A stretch of DNA of 64,000 nt from Arsenicicoccus bolidensis DSM 15745 (GCF_000426385.1 NZ_AUFG01000017.1:1-64000); one strand, 5' to 3'. Shown: positions 41,619-52,634, counted from the stretch's first letter. Notes: generated from the letters alone by a model not told the origin. Numbers and translations: made by a program.

Positions 41619-41670
41619 CAGCCAGCTCAGCCAGCTCAGCCAGCTCAGCCAGCTCAGCCAGCTCAGCCAG
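41619..41670. repeat. 9-bp tandem repeat, 5.8 copies
   Basis: CAGCCAGCT repeats five full times plus seven bases without a mismatch. It is non-coding and lies between the palindrome and ssb. Such perfect short arrays vary in copy number. Confidence 0.9.
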
Positions 41671-41707
41671 CCCAGGCATCGCCAGGGCTCCGGCCCGGAG
41701 CGGCGCC

Positions 41708-41759
41708 GTCGTCCACAGGGGACGGCGGCGTCGCGGCATTCCGCGTCGTCGTCCACAGG
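41708..41759. promoter_or_regulatory. GTCGTCCACAGG motif pair before ssb
   Basis: The 12-mer occurs at 41708-41719 and 41748-41759, exactly 40 bp apart. It differs by one base from the motif at 22909. TCCACAG is the core of the DnaA box. The ssb start lies about 95 bp further on. Confidence 0.45.
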
Positions 41760-41852
41760 CTGCCGGCAGGCCCTGGCACCCGCGCCCTGCCCGTCCGACC
41801 CTGGGTCCACGACGTCCTTCCGACGAGGAGGACCCGACCAGGAGGACACCTC

Positions 41853-42479
41853 ATGCACGAGACCATGATCACCGTGACCGGCAATCTCTGCGCCGACCCG
41901 GAGCTGCGGTTCACCCAGGGCGGCGACGCGTTCGCCGCCTTCCGGATCGCCTGCACCGAGCGCAAGCGCAACCGCGAGGGCGGCTGGGGCGACGGTCACA
42001 CCAACTTCGTCCGGGTCACGGCTTTCCGGTCGCTGGGCCAGAACTGCGCGGCGACGCTCAAGCAGGGCACGCGCGTCATCGTGCGCGGCCGCCTGCGCGT
42101 CACGGACTGGGAGCAGGGCGAGCGCCGCGGGACCAACGTCGAGATCGACGCCCACTCCGTGGGCCCGGACCTCACCTTCGCCTTCGCCGACGTGACCAAG
42201 GGGGTCCACAGCTCCGGCACCGACCGCATGGCCGACCCCGAGGTCGCGGCGGCCAACGACCGCGGCGCCCTGCCCGACGGTGCGGAGCCGTCCGGGCTGC
42301 CCGAGGCGGACGGCTACGGCGGGCACGCCGGCAGCGGGCTCGAGGGCGAGCTGCCGGAGGCCATCGGCGTGGGGGCGGGCGTCGGTGCTGGCGTCCACGT
42401 CGCCGACGTCGACGACGAGGAGGACTACGACGTCGATGCCGACGGTGTCGTCACGGAGCGCGAGCCGTCGTTCGCCTGA
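41853..42479 (+). CDS. ssb: Single-stranded DNA-binding protein (stand-alone paralogue)
   Basis: A 208-residue protein with one OB fold (residues 1-110: ITVTGNLCADPELRFTQGG, FVRVTAFRSLGQNCAATLKQGTRVIVRGRL), then an acidic Gly-rich tail. The C-terminal tip is VVTEREPSFA, not the DDDIPF-type tip that recruits repair and replication proteins, although an acidic stretch (DVDDEEDYDVDAD) lies just before it. It is not in the rpsF-ssb-rpsR operon, so it is probably a second SSB, perhaps for DNA uptake or recombination. ATG 41853 follows AGGAGGA. A terminator follows. Confidence 0.9.
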   Translation: MHETMITVTGNLCADPELRFTQGGDAFAAFRIACTERKRNREGGWGDGHTNFVRVTAFRSLGQNCAATLKQGTRVIVRGRLRVTDWEQGERRGTNVEIDAHSVGPDLTFAFADVTKGVHSSGTDRMADPEVAAANDRGALPDGAEPSGLPEADGYGGHAGSGLEGELPEAIGVGAGVGAGVHVADVDDEEDYDVDADGVVTEREPSFA

Positions 42480-42496
42480 GGTGTCCGGGACGCCCC

Positions 42497-42538
42497 GGTC
42501 GCGCGGTGCCCGGCCCCTGACCGGGGCACCGCGCGACC
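42497..42538 (+). terminator. Terminator after ssb
   Basis: A 15-bp perfect stem GGTCGCGCGGTGCCC with a 12-nt loop, 18 bp after the ssb stop. Confidence 0.82.
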
Positions 42539-42588
42539 AGCGTCGACGGATTCGTTGAGCCTGGCCGGCGACCGATAGCCTGAGGGGC

Positions 42589-44271
<1,683 letters not shown>

Positions 44272-44285
44272 CCTCCGCGGTCGCG

Positions 44286-44335
44286 CGAGAGCCGCACCCC
44301 GAGCCCGCTTCCGGGCGTCCGGGGTGCGGCTCTCG
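44286..44335 (+). terminator. Terminator after ettA
   Basis: A 15-bp perfect stem CGAGAGCCGCACCCC with a 20-nt loop, starting 14 bp after the stop. Confidence 0.85.
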
Positions 44336-44446
44336 GCATACGAGATGGTCCGCGCCGTCGGCGATGAAGGCTCGCGGGGCGGGGTAGGGGGAGGGGGACG
44401 CCGCACGTCCGCGACGCCGACCGTCCTACTCCCAGGAGGTTCGTGC

Positions 44447-46187
44447 ATGGCCAAGCCCACCGTCGCCGACCAGCTCGTCGCTCACCTGAAGTCCCTTGGG
44501 GTGCAACGCATCTACGGGCTCGTTGGGGGACAGCCTCAACCCCGTCACCGACGCCATCCGCCGGGATGGTGAGATCTCCTTCTTCGCGGTCCACAACGAG
44601 GAGGCCGCCGCCTTCGCCGCCGCCGCCGAGTCCCGCCTCACCGGCCGGCTCGCCGTCTGCGCGGCGTCCTGCGGCCCCGGCAACACCCACCTCGTCCAGG
44701 GCCTCTACGACGCCAACCGCGGCGGCGCCAAGGTCCTGGCCATCGCGAGCCACATCCCGTCGCCGCAGATCGGCACCTACTTCTTCCAGGCGACCCACCC
44801 CGAGCAGCTGTTCGCGGAGTGCAGCCACTACGCCGAGGTCGCCAACAGCCCTCGCCAGGCCGCCCGGATCCTGCACATCGCCACCCAGACCGCCATCGCC
44901 CGCAGCGGCGTCTCGGTCCTGGTCCTGCCGGGCGACGTCGCCGAGGAGCCGGCGGTCGACGCCCCCGCCCTCGGTCACACCTCGGAGCGCCCGCCGCGCC
45001 ACGTCCCGGACCCTGCGGTGGTCACGGACCTGGCTCGCCTGCTCGACCGGGCCAAGAAGCCCATGCTCTTCGTCGGGGCCGGGGTGCGCGGCGCCCACGA
45101 CCAGGTCATGGCGCTGGCCGACGCGCTGAAGGCACCGGTCGGACATGCCCTCGGCGGCAAGGAGTGGATCCAGTTCGACAACCCCTACGACGTCGGCATG
45201 AGCGGGCTGCTCGGCTACGGCGCGTGCGCCGAGGCGATGGATCAGGCCGACCTCGTCCTGCTCCTCGGCACCGACTTCCCCTACGACCAGTTCCTGCCGC
45301 AGGACACGGTGATCGTGCAGGTCGACCGGTATGGCGAGCGCCTGGGGCGTCGCGCCACGCTGTCCCTGGCGGTCGAGGGGGACGTGGACGCGACCATCGA
45401 GGCTCTGCTGCCGATGCTCGGGCGCGAGCGGGACGGTCGCTTCCTGCAGCGGATGCTCAAGGAGCACGCCTCGACGCTCGACAAGGTGGTCAAGGCCTAC
45501 ACGCGCGACGTGGACACGATGGTCCCGATCCACCCGGAGTACCTCGCCTCGATCCTCGACGACCTGGCCTCCGACGACGCCGTGTTCACCGTCGACACGG
45601 GCATGTGCAACGTGTGGGCGGCACGCTTCCTGACGCCCAACGGGAGACGCCGGGTCCTCGGCTCCTGGCACCACGGCACGATGGCCAACGCCCTGCCGCA
45701 CGCGATCGGCGCTGCCGCGAGCCAGCCCGGGCGACAGGTGATCTCGATGTCCGGCGACGGCGGGCTGTCGATGCTGATGGGCGAGCTGGTGACCGTCGCC
45801 GAGCACCAGCTGGACGTCAAGATCGTGGTGTTCAACAACTCCACGCTCGGCATGGTCAAGCTCGAGATGCTCGTGGACGGCCTCCCGGACTACGGCACGG
45901 ACCGCGCGCACGTGGACTACGCCGCCATCGCTCAGGGCTGCGGCATCACGAGCATCCGCATCACCGACCCCAAGGACGTCCGCGAGGGTCTGAGCCGGGC
46001 GCTCGCCACGCCCGGACCCGTGCTCGTCGACGTCGTGACCGACCCCAACGCGCTGTCCATCCCGCCCGAGATCACCCTCGAGCAGGTGACGGGCTTCGCG
46101 TCCGCAGCCACCAAGACCGTGCTCGACGGCGGCGTCGGCAAGATGGTGGACATGGCCCGGGCCAACCTGCGCAACATCCCCCGCTGA
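44447..46187 (+). pseudogene. poxB: Pyruvate oxidase/dehydrogenase (quinone)-like ThDP enzyme, one-base frameshift
   Basis: ATG 44447 lies 7 bp after AGGAGG and opens MAKPTVADQLVAHLKSLGVQRIYGLVG. The frame then fails at a run of five Gs (44525-44529); removing one G restores GLVGDSLNPVTDAIR and joins a clean 560-codon frame to 46187. The gene length is 3n+1, as expected for one inserted base. The rest has all ThDP-enzyme features: HNEEAAAFAAAAES with the catalytic Glu, the FAD/central domain, and SGDGGLSMLMGELVT with VVFNNSTLG for ThDP binding. PoxB oxidises pyruvate to acetate and CO2, feeding quinone. Either inactive, phase-variable at G5, or a sequencing error. Confidence 0.85.
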
Positions 46188-46288
46188 CCGAGTCACCTGC
46201 GGGGCGGACGCCCGCGGCTCGAGCGCCCGGCTCGGGCGCCCTCGGCGGGGGTGCTCGAGCGCCCGGAGCCTGCGGCCCTGACGGCGGC

Positions 46289-47257
46289 TCAGCCCTTGAG
46301 CCGGAGCATGCCCTCCTGGGCGACGGTGGCGGCGAGCCTGCCGTCGGGCGTGAACATGTGACCCATCCCGAGACCGCGGCCGCCCTGCGCGCTGGGGGAG
46401 TACTGCGTGTAGAGCATCCACTCGTCCGCGCGAGCCGGCCGGTGGAACCACATGGCGTGGTCGAGGCTCGCGGCCCGCAGCCGCCGGTCGACCCACGCGA
46501 TCCCGTGACGCCGGATGACGGGCTCGAGCAGGGCGTAGTCGCTGGCGTAGGCCATCACGGCCGCGTGCACCAGCGGGTCGTCGGGCAGCGTGCCGACGGC
46601 ACGGAGCCACAGCTCCTGGTGGGCGACCTGCTCGGCGGCGGGCTGGGACCAGAGGTCCTCGCGCACGTGCCGCAGGTCGATCGGCCGGCCGTAGGCCAGG
46701 TGCTTGGCCGCGGGGTGGTCGACGTGGCCGTACTTGTCGGCGACGCTCGGGAGCGTCTCCGGCCCGGGCACGTCGGGCATCGTGTCCTGGTGGTCGAGCC
46801 CGCCGGCGGGCTCCTGGAAGGACGCCGTCATCGACAGGATGACCTGGCCCTCCTGCATGGCGTGCACCCGGCGGGTCGAGAAGGACCGCCCGTCGCGCAT
46901 CCGCTCGACGGAGAACCTGATCGGCCTGGCCACGTCCCCCGGTCGCACGAAGTAGCCGTGGAGCGAGTGGATCGGGCGGGGCACCCCGCCCGCGTCGGTG
47001 CCGACGGTGCGCCCGGCCGCGATGATCGTCTGCGCGAGCACCTGCCCTCCGAAGACCCGCCGGTGGGGCTGCCACTGGCTCTTGCCCTCGAAGATCTCGC
47101 GGTCGGGGTCGCCGAGGATCTGCTCGGTGAGGAAGGACTCGGGGCCGGCGTCGGTGCGCGCGCTCACGGTCATGCGCGCGGTCCCGAGGTGGTCCAGGTC
47201 GAGGATCTCGAGCAGCTCGGCGAAGGGGTCCGGGTGGGGTGGCGTCACCTGCAGCAC
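46289..47257 (-). CDS. tesB: Acyl-CoA thioesterase II (TesB-like)
   Basis: A double hot-dog enzyme of about 322 residues. RVFGGQVLAQTIIAA and HSLHGYFVRPGD in the first half and LDHAMWFHRP, YTQYSPSAQGGRGLGMG in the second are TesB signatures, including the Asp, Thr/Ser and Gln active-site region. It hydrolyses medium- and long-chain acyl-CoA. The start is uncertain: GTG 47255-47257 or GTG 47246-47248, neither with a clear ribosome site. It converges on the broken poxB gene; the gap carries direct repeats CTCGAGCGCCCGG. Confidence 0.88.
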   Translation of the reverse strand: MLQVTPPHPDPFAELLEILDLDHLGTARMTVSARTDAGPESFLTEQILGDPDREIFEGKSQWQPHRRVFGGQVLAQTIIAAGRTVGTDAGGVPRPIHSLHGYFVRPGDVARPIRFSVERMRDGRSFSTRRVHAMQEGQVILSMTASFQEPAGGLDHQDTMPDVPGPETLPSVADKYGHVDHPAAKHLAYGRPIDLRHVREDLWSQPAAEQVAHQELWLRAVGTLPDDPLVHAAVMAYASDYALLEPVIRRHGIAWVDRRLRAASLDHAMWFHRPARADEWMLYTQYSPSAQGGRGLGMGHMFTPDGRLAATVAQEGMLRLKG

Positions 47258-47408
47258 GATAGTCGCCGCAGGGCCATCCAGATGACGTCCAGGCAGTGTT
47301 CGAAGCAAGTCCGTCCGGGGGTCTCACCCCGGGGGCTACGGTGAGCGCGCCGAGCGTCACTCGTGCCCGGCCCTGACACCGTCGTCATCGTCATCTGGGG
47401 GATTCATC

Positions 47409-47918
47409 ATGTCCGCTCTCACCCGCCGCCTCGCCGCCGCCACGACCGCCCTCGCCGCGGTCGGCGCCGTCTCGGTCACCACCCTGCCCGCCGCCGACGC
47501 TGCGACCTCCTGCCGCGTGCGCTGGGGCTCGCAGAACAAGGCCATCAACCTGTCCAGCCCGGTCACCGGCACGCCCGTCGCCGACCTCCGCACCGGGCAC
47601 CACGCGTGCTACGACCGCGTGGTCTTCGAGCTCAAGGGTCGCACCGGCGCGACGGTGGCGGGCTACGTCGGCACCGCCCGCTCCCCGCAGGTCATCGCCG
47701 TCGGCTCGCGCACCAACCTGGTGCCGATGGGCGTCAAGCCGGGCCAGGCGCTGCCCACGCGGTTCTCCACCGTGCGGGGCGTCGTCTACGCCGGCAAGGT
47801 GGACGGCCTCGACGCCGTCGGCATCGTGACCCGGGCCCGCCTGCCCTACCGCGTCTTCGTCGTCAAGGGCCCGGGCGCCAACAACCGGGTCGTCGTGGAC
47901 GTCGCGCACCGCTGGTGA
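47409..47918 (+). CDS. Secreted AMIN-like domain protein
   Basis: A 169-residue exported protein with signal peptide 1-31 (cut near ADAATSC). The mature part matches the actinobacterial AMIN-like beta-sandwich: HHACYDRVVFELKG, then GYVG, then DAVGIVTRARLPYRVFVVKGP and the closing NNRVVVDVAHRW. Two Cys (residues about 34 and 66) may pair. AMIN-like domains bind cell-wall glycans. It lies alone between convergent thioesterase and recQ genes. Confidence 0.75.
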   Translation: MSALTRRLAAATTALAAVGAVSVTTLPAADAATSCRVRWGSQNKAINLSSPVTGTPVADLRTGHHACYDRVVFELKGRTGATVAGYVGTARSPQVIAVGSRTNLVPMGVKPGQALPTRFSTVRGVVYAGKVDGLDAVGIVTRARLPYRVFVVKGPGANNRVVVDVAHRW

Positions 47919-47937
47919 CCCGGCCGCCCTGGCCGGC

Positions 47938-50091
47938 TCACCCCGAGACGGCCAGGGCGAACGGCAGCACGCTCGTGGCGCCCGCCTCACGCAGGGCCCG
48001 CCCCGCCACGGTCATGGTCCAGCGGGAGTCGACCAGGTCGTCGACGAGCAGGACTGCCCCGGGGCTCAGCTCGAGCTGGTCGCGGACCATCGCTCCGGCC
48101 TGCACCCGGTCCCACACGCCCGCGAGGCGATAGGCGCTGTTGCCTCCCCGGTCGCCGATCGGGCCGCCGTCGACGAGCTCCATCGGTCCGAGGTCGACCA
48201 TCCGCCCCATCGACGCGAGCCCTCGGGCGAGGGACTCGACGAGCTGTGGTCGTGATCGCGAGGGGATCCACGTCACCGCGAACGGCCGCTCGGCCCAGCC
48301 CCAGTCGCGCAGCACCGGCACGCACCCCCGCAGGAGCGCCTCGTCGACCGGAGCGTCCGGGGCCGCGAGCAGCGTGCGCACGCGCTGCCCCCACCCCAGG
48401 TCCGTGAGCCGTGCCAGCGCCCGGCCGGGCTCCACCTGCTCGGCGGGCGCGATCCGTCCCTTGACCTCGACGCCCAGGCGCGGCATCCCGCTCGGCCACT
48501 GGGCGCGGGGCTCCACGAGCACCCCCGGCCGGTCGAGCCGGGTGCGGGCCTCGACGACGGCGCCCTCGGGCACCCCCTCGGGATACCACGGCCCCGCGCA
48601 GACGTCGCACCGGCCGCACGGCGCGGCCGTGGGGTCGTCGAGCACGCGCTGGAGGAAGGCCATGCGGCACTCCTCGCCGCGCTGGTAGGCGAGCATCAGG
48701 TCCTGCTCGCGCTCGCGGGCCTCGGCGACGCGTGCGTAGCGCTCCGCGTCGTAGGTCCACGGCGCCCCGGTGGCCGTCCAGCCACCCTGGACCCGGCGGA
48801 CCGCGCCGTCGACGTCGAGGACCTTGAGCAGCAGCTCGAGCCGGGTGCGGCGGACGTCGACCACCGTCTCGAGGGCGGCCGTCGACATCGGACGGTCCGA
48901 GGCGGACAACGCCGCGATCACGGCGTCGGCCTGCTCGGGCCGGGGCATTGAGGCGCTCGCGAAGTAGGACCAGATGTCGCGGTCGGAGGCGGACGGCAGC
49001 AGCAGGACGTCGGCGCGTGCGACACCGCGACCGGCGCGGCCGACCTGCTGGTAGTAGGCGACGGGCGAGCTGGGGGAGCCCAGGTGCACCACGAACCCGA
49101 GGTCTGGCTTGTCGAAGCCCATGCCGAGCGCGCTGGTGGCGACCAGCGCCTTGACCTGGTTGGCGCGCAGCATCCCCTCGAGCTGCTCGCGGTCGGCGGG
49201 GTCGGTGCGCCCGGTGTAGGCCCGGACCTCGTGCCCGGCCTGGCGCAGCGCCTCGGCCACGTCCTCGGCGGCCGAGACGGTCAGGGCATAGACGATGCCG
49301 CTGCCCGGGAGCTCGGCGAGGTGCGCGGTGAGCCACCCGAGCTGCTGCTCGGCCGAGCCCAGGCGCAGCACCCCGAGCCGCAGCGAGTCGCGGGCCAGCG
49401 AGCCGCGCACGGTCAGGACCTCGTGGCCACCCACCTCGAGCTGCTCGGCCACGTCGGACACCACGCGCGCGTTGGCCGTGGCGGTGGTCGCCAGCACCGG
49501 CACGTCGGTGGGCAGCTCGGTGAGCAGGTCCTTGATGCGGCGGTAGTCCGGGCGGAAGTCGTGACCCCAGTCGCTGACGCAGTGCGCCTCGTCGACGACC
49601 AGGAGGCCGCACCGGGCGGCCAGCCCGGGGAGCTGCTCGTCCCGGAAGCGAGGGTTGTTGAGCCGCTCCGGGCTCACCAGCAGCACGTCGACCTCGTCCG
49701 CCGCCAGGGCCGCGGCGACCTCGCCCCAGGTGTCGGCGTTGGCCGAGTTCATGGTCACCGCCCGCACGCCGGCGCGCTGGGCCGCCGCGATCTGGTCGCG
49801 CATGAGTGCCAGCAGCGGCGACACGATGATCGTCGGCCCCGCCCCCGCCGCGCGCCGCAGCGACGTCGCCACGAAGTACACCGCCGACTTGCCCCAGCCC
49901 GTGCGCTGCACCACGAGCACGCGCTGGCGCGCCGACACCAGCGCCGCCACCGCCTCGAGCTGGCCGTCGCGGAAGTCCACGTCCTCGCGCCCGACCAGGC
50001 GTCGCAGCGCCGCCGTGGCGTCCCCGCGCACGGCCTCGGTGTCCACGTCGACGGCGGGCGCGCTCGGCATACGGGCCTGGTTGCTGGTCAT
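47938..50091 (-). CDS. recQ: RecQ-family helicase fused to a phosphoribosyltransferase-like domain
   Basis: A 717-residue 3'-5' helicase. Walker A is RTGWGKSAVYF (near residue 65), DEAH is in LLVVDEAHCVSDWGHDFRPDY, and motif VI is QVGRAGRGVARAD. The RecQ zinc site follows with four Cys (ECRMAF, APCGRCDVC). The HRDC domain is absent. The last ~70 residues instead read as a phosphoribosyltransferase core with the PRPP-binding loop VLLVDDLVDSRWT, a fusion seen in several actinobacteria. Whether that domain is catalytic or binds a nucleotide signal is unknown. Start ATG 50089-50091; GTG 50095-50097 is possible. Confidence 0.9.
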   Translation of the reverse strand: MTSNQARMPSAPAVDVDTEAVRGDATAALRRLVGREDVDFRDGQLEAVAALVSARQRVLVVQRTGWGKSAVYFVATSLRRAAGAGPTIIVSPLLALMRDQIAAAQRAGVRAVTMNSANADTWGEVAAALAADEVDVLLVSPERLNNPRFRDEQLPGLAARCGLLVVDEAHCVSDWGHDFRPDYRRIKDLLTELPTDVPVLATTATANARVVSDVAEQLEVGGHEVLTVRGSLARDSLRLGVLRLGSAEQQLGWLTAHLAELPGSGIVYALTVSAAEDVAEALRQAGHEVRAYTGRTDPADREQLEGMLRANQVKALVATSALGMGFDKPDLGFVVHLGSPSSPVAYYQQVGRAGRGVARADVLLLPSASDRDIWSYFASASMPRPEQADAVIAALSASDRPMSTAALETVVDVRRTRLELLLKVLDVDGAVRRVQGGWTATGAPWTYDAERYARVAEAREREQDLMLAYQRGEECRMAFLQRVLDDPTAAPCGRCDVCAGPWYPEGVPEGAVVEARTRLDRPGVLVEPRAQWPSGMPRLGVEVKGRIAPAEQVEPGRALARLTDLGWGQRVRTLLAAPDAPVDEALLRGCVPVLRDWGWAERPFAVTWIPSRSRPQLVESLARGLASMGRMVDLGPMELVDGGPIGDRGGNSAYRLAGVWDRVQAGAMVRDQLELSPGAVLLVDDLVDSRWTMTVAGRALREAGATSVLPFALAVSG

Positions 50092-50146
50092 GCCCACACG
50101 CTAGACGCCAGGGCCGACAGACCCGGCCGTGCGTGATGATGGGCCC

Positions 50147-50617
50147 ATGCCCGACGCCCCCAGCGACCCCCGCCCGACGAGCCTCTATCGCGTCGCCGTG
50201 CCGCTCCGGTGGAGCGACATGGACGCCTACGGCCATGTCAACAACGTGGAGTACCTCCGGCTCCTGGAGGAGGCTCGCGTCGAGGCCTTCCGCGCGTGGT
50301 TCGGCAACCACGACCCGGTGCTCGGTCGCGGAGTCCTGGTGGCCCGCAGCGAGATCGAGTACCTCCGGCCGCTGGAGTTCCGGCACGCCCCGGTCGCCGT
50401 CGACATGTGGGTTACGCGGCTCGCTGGAGCGTCCTACGACCTCGGCTACGTGATGCGGGACCCCGAGAGCGTCGGGGACCAGGTCTACGCGCGGGCCGAG
50501 TCGACGATGGTGATGTACGACTTCGCCGGTGCCCGCCCCCGTCGCATGACCCCCGAGCAGCGCGAGACGCTGGGACAGTACCTCGGCGAGCCGGTCGACC
50601 TGAGGCGGCGCCGGTGA
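50147..50617 (+). CDS. 4HBT-family acyl-CoA thioesterase
   Basis: A 156-residue single hot-dog protein. VPLRWSDMDAYGHVNNVEYLRLLEEAR holds the 4HBT Asp (in two motifs, WSDMDAYGHVNN and YLRLLEEAR), and SEIEYLRPLEF matches the second conserved segment. It resembles YbgC/FadM-type thioesterases; the substrate is unknown. It is coupled by GTGA to the next gene and divergent from recQ. Confidence 0.88.
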   Translation: MPDAPSDPRPTSLYRVAVPLRWSDMDAYGHVNNVEYLRLLEEARVEAFRAWFGNHDPVLGRGVLVARSEIEYLRPLEFRHAPVAVDMWVTRLAGASYDLGYVMRDPESVGDQVYARAESTMVMYDFAGARPRRMTPEQRETLGQYLGEPVDLRRRR

Positions 50618-51246
50618 CCGGCACGCTCGCCCTGGTCGACGCGGGGACCGCCTCGGACCTGCGCACCTTCGTCGCCCGGGCCGCCGCGGCGGACCGCGAG
50701 GGCGCCATGCGGCTGCAGGCCCAGGGGACCGTGCTGGCTGCGTATGCCGCGGTCCTGCCCGGGTCCGGGCTGGCGGCAGAGGGACTCGTGATGGGTCTGC
50801 GCACGATGCGTCTCGCGGAGCCCGCCGACCTCGACGTCACCGTCTCGCTGGGCTCGCTCCTGGACCGGTTCGCCCACGACCAGGGGACCCGCCTCGCGGT
50901 GCCGCCGACCGAGGTCCGCGCGCCCTGGGCCGGGCAGAGCGCCCCGCGCGCCGGCTGGGTGCCGATCGGGCGGGTGACCAGCGCCGAGCTGCACGACGCG
51001 GCGCAGGCGGGCATCGCCGACGTCGCGCGCGGAGTGGGGAGCGGCGCCGGGGCCCTCGCCGTCGCCGAGCTGCGGCACGCGGTGTGGGCCCGGCCGATGG
51101 CAGCGGCTGAGGCCGAGGGCATCCCGTCGGGGCTGGCCTTCGGGGCGCACGCCCTGGGCTTCCTCACGGGAGAGGCGGGCACGCTGCACCGCTGCGGCCG
51201 GTGGTTGCGGCTGTCCGTGCCGGTGGGTCACGTCCTCGCGCGCTGA
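50614..51246 (+). CDS. Hypothetical protein coupled to the thioesterase
   Basis: A 210-residue protein starting at GTG 50614, overlapping the thioesterase stop. It is Ala/Gly/Val-rich, without signal peptide or membrane helix, and no motif is recognised. ADREGAMRLQAQGTVLAAYAAVL and a C-terminal HRCGRWLRLSVPVG stand out. Its 3' end overlaps the convergent MFS gene by 19 bp. The tight coupling suggests a joint role in acyl metabolism, but nothing in the sequence proves it. Confidence 0.72.
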   Translation: MTGTLALVDAGTASDLRTFVARAAAADREGAMRLQAQGTVLAAYAAVLPGSGLAAEGLVMGLRTMRLAEPADLDVTVSLGSLLDRFAHDQGTRLAVPPTEVRAPWAGQSAPRAGWVPIGRVTSAELHDAAQAGIADVARGVGSGAGALAVAELRHAVWARPMAAAEAEGIPSGLAFGAHALGFLTGEAGTLHRCGRWLRLSVPVGHVLAR

Positions 51247-52634
51247 GCGTCGACCGGGCGGGCCCGCGAGCCGGCCAGGACCACCAGCGCGGCCGAGGCC
51301 GCGCACAGCACCCAGATCAGCGTGTAGGCCGCTCCGTCCTCGCCCGGCGAGCGGTGCAGCCCGGCGAAGACGGCGCCCGTCAGCGCCACGCCGAGCGCGG
51401 AGCCGAGCGTGTCCGCGAGCTGCAGCGAGGACGAGACCTCGCCGTGCCGCTCGATGGGCGTGAGGTCGAGCCCGAGCACCGAGACCGTGGACATGGCCAG
51501 GCCCATGCCGACGCCCATGGCGGCGGCGGCGACGGGCACGAACCACTCGGACAGCCCGAGGCCGGCGATGGCGGCGAGCCCCAGCAGGCCGACGGCGAGC
51601 GACGCCCCGCCGGCGCCGAGCAGGCGGAACCGGTCGCGCACGAAGGCATCTCGTCCCTGCAGAGCGGCGCCCACGGACCAGCCGAGGGACCCGAGCGTGA
51701 GCATGACCCCGGCCACCGTGCTGCTGGTGCCGCGCTCGTTGACGAGCATCAGCGGGATGAAGGTGATGGCGCCGTTGAACGCGGCGGCCAGCAGGAAGCG
51801 CGACATGGTGACGGACGGGAGCCCCCGGGCGAGCCGGACGGTCCCCTGCGGGACGAGCCTCGGCGCGACGACGGCCACGACGACCAGACCGGCCGCCGCG
51901 AGGGCGACGGGGAGGAGCTGGAAGGGCTCGACGTGCTGCGAGCCCCACTGCAGGACACCGGCGGCCACGGCGACCAGGGCTCCCGCCACGGCGGCTCGCC
52001 GGTGCGTGCTGCGCTCGCGGCCCGAGCCCACGTGCCCGGGGGGCGACACCGTGGCGCGGCGCGACCAGGTGAGGACGGCGGTGACCAGGATCGGTGGCAC
52101 GACGACGAGGAAGACCCAGCGCCAGGACAGCGCCTCGGTGAGCCAGGCGGCGAGCAGCGGGCCGACGATGGCGGGCAGCACCCAGGCGGCCGACACCCAG
52201 CCGAAGACCTTGGGCCGCAAGGACTCCGGGTAGGCGCGACCGATCATGACGTAGAGCGCGACGACGAGCAGGCCGCCCCCCAGCCCGGCGATCATCCGCC
52301 CGACGAGCAGGACGGCGAAGCTGTCGGCCATCCCCGCGATCAGGGAGCCGATCGCGAGCCCGGCCTGGCCCACCAGGGTGGCGGGCAGCGGCCCGCGCAG
52401 GTCGGTCCAGGTCCCCGACAGCACCGTGCCGAGCAGCTGCGCGGACAGGAACAGCGAGAAGGCCAGGCCGTAGGACCGCACCGCGTCCAGCTCGGCGGCG
52501 ACCGCCGGCATCGCGGTCGTGACGGCCATCGACTCGAAGGCGACGAGGGTCACCTGGGCGATCATGACGATCGTGACCAGCCGGTATGCCGGCCCCATCG
52601 GTCCCTGCGTGGTCGGTGTCTCGGCGGGGCTCAC
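51228..52634 (-). CDS. Major facilitator superfamily transporter
   Basis: A 468-residue permease with about 14 hydrophobic helices, the DHA2-like drug/proton antiporter layout. The motif A region reads SGTWTDLRGPLPATL between helices 2 and 3, and GRMIAGLGGGLLVVALYVMIGRAY covers helices 4-5. The substrate is unknown. GTG 52632-52634 overlaps the upstream GDPD gene's stop (GTGA), so the two are one transcript. Confidence 0.9.
   Translation of the reverse strand: MSPAETPTTQGPMGPAYRLVTIVMIAQVTLVAFESMAVTTAMPAVAAELDAVRSYGLAFSLFLSAQLLGTVLSGTWTDLRGPLPATLVGQAGLAIGSLIAGMADSFAVLLVGRMIAGLGGGLLVVALYVMIGRAYPESLRPKVFGWVSAAWVLPAIVGPLLAAWLTEALSWRWVFLVVVPPILVTAVLTWSRRATVSPPGHVGSGRERSTHRRAAVAGALVAVAAGVLQWGSQHVEPFQLLPVALAAAGLVVVAVVAPRLVPQGTVRLARGLPSVTMSRFLLAAAFNGAITFIPLMLVNERGTSSTVAGVMLTLGSLGWSVGAALQGRDAFVRDRFRLLGAGGASLAVGLLGLAAIAGLGLSEWFVPVAAAAMGVGMGLAMSTVSVLGLDLTPIERHGEVSSSLQLADTLGSALGVALTGAVFAGLHRSPGEDGAAYTLIWVLCAASAALVVLAGSRARPVDAQRART

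Noticed and set aside
41619-41670. Tandem repeat considered as a CRISPR array
   Set aside because: Unit is 9 bp with no spacers, and there are no cas genes.
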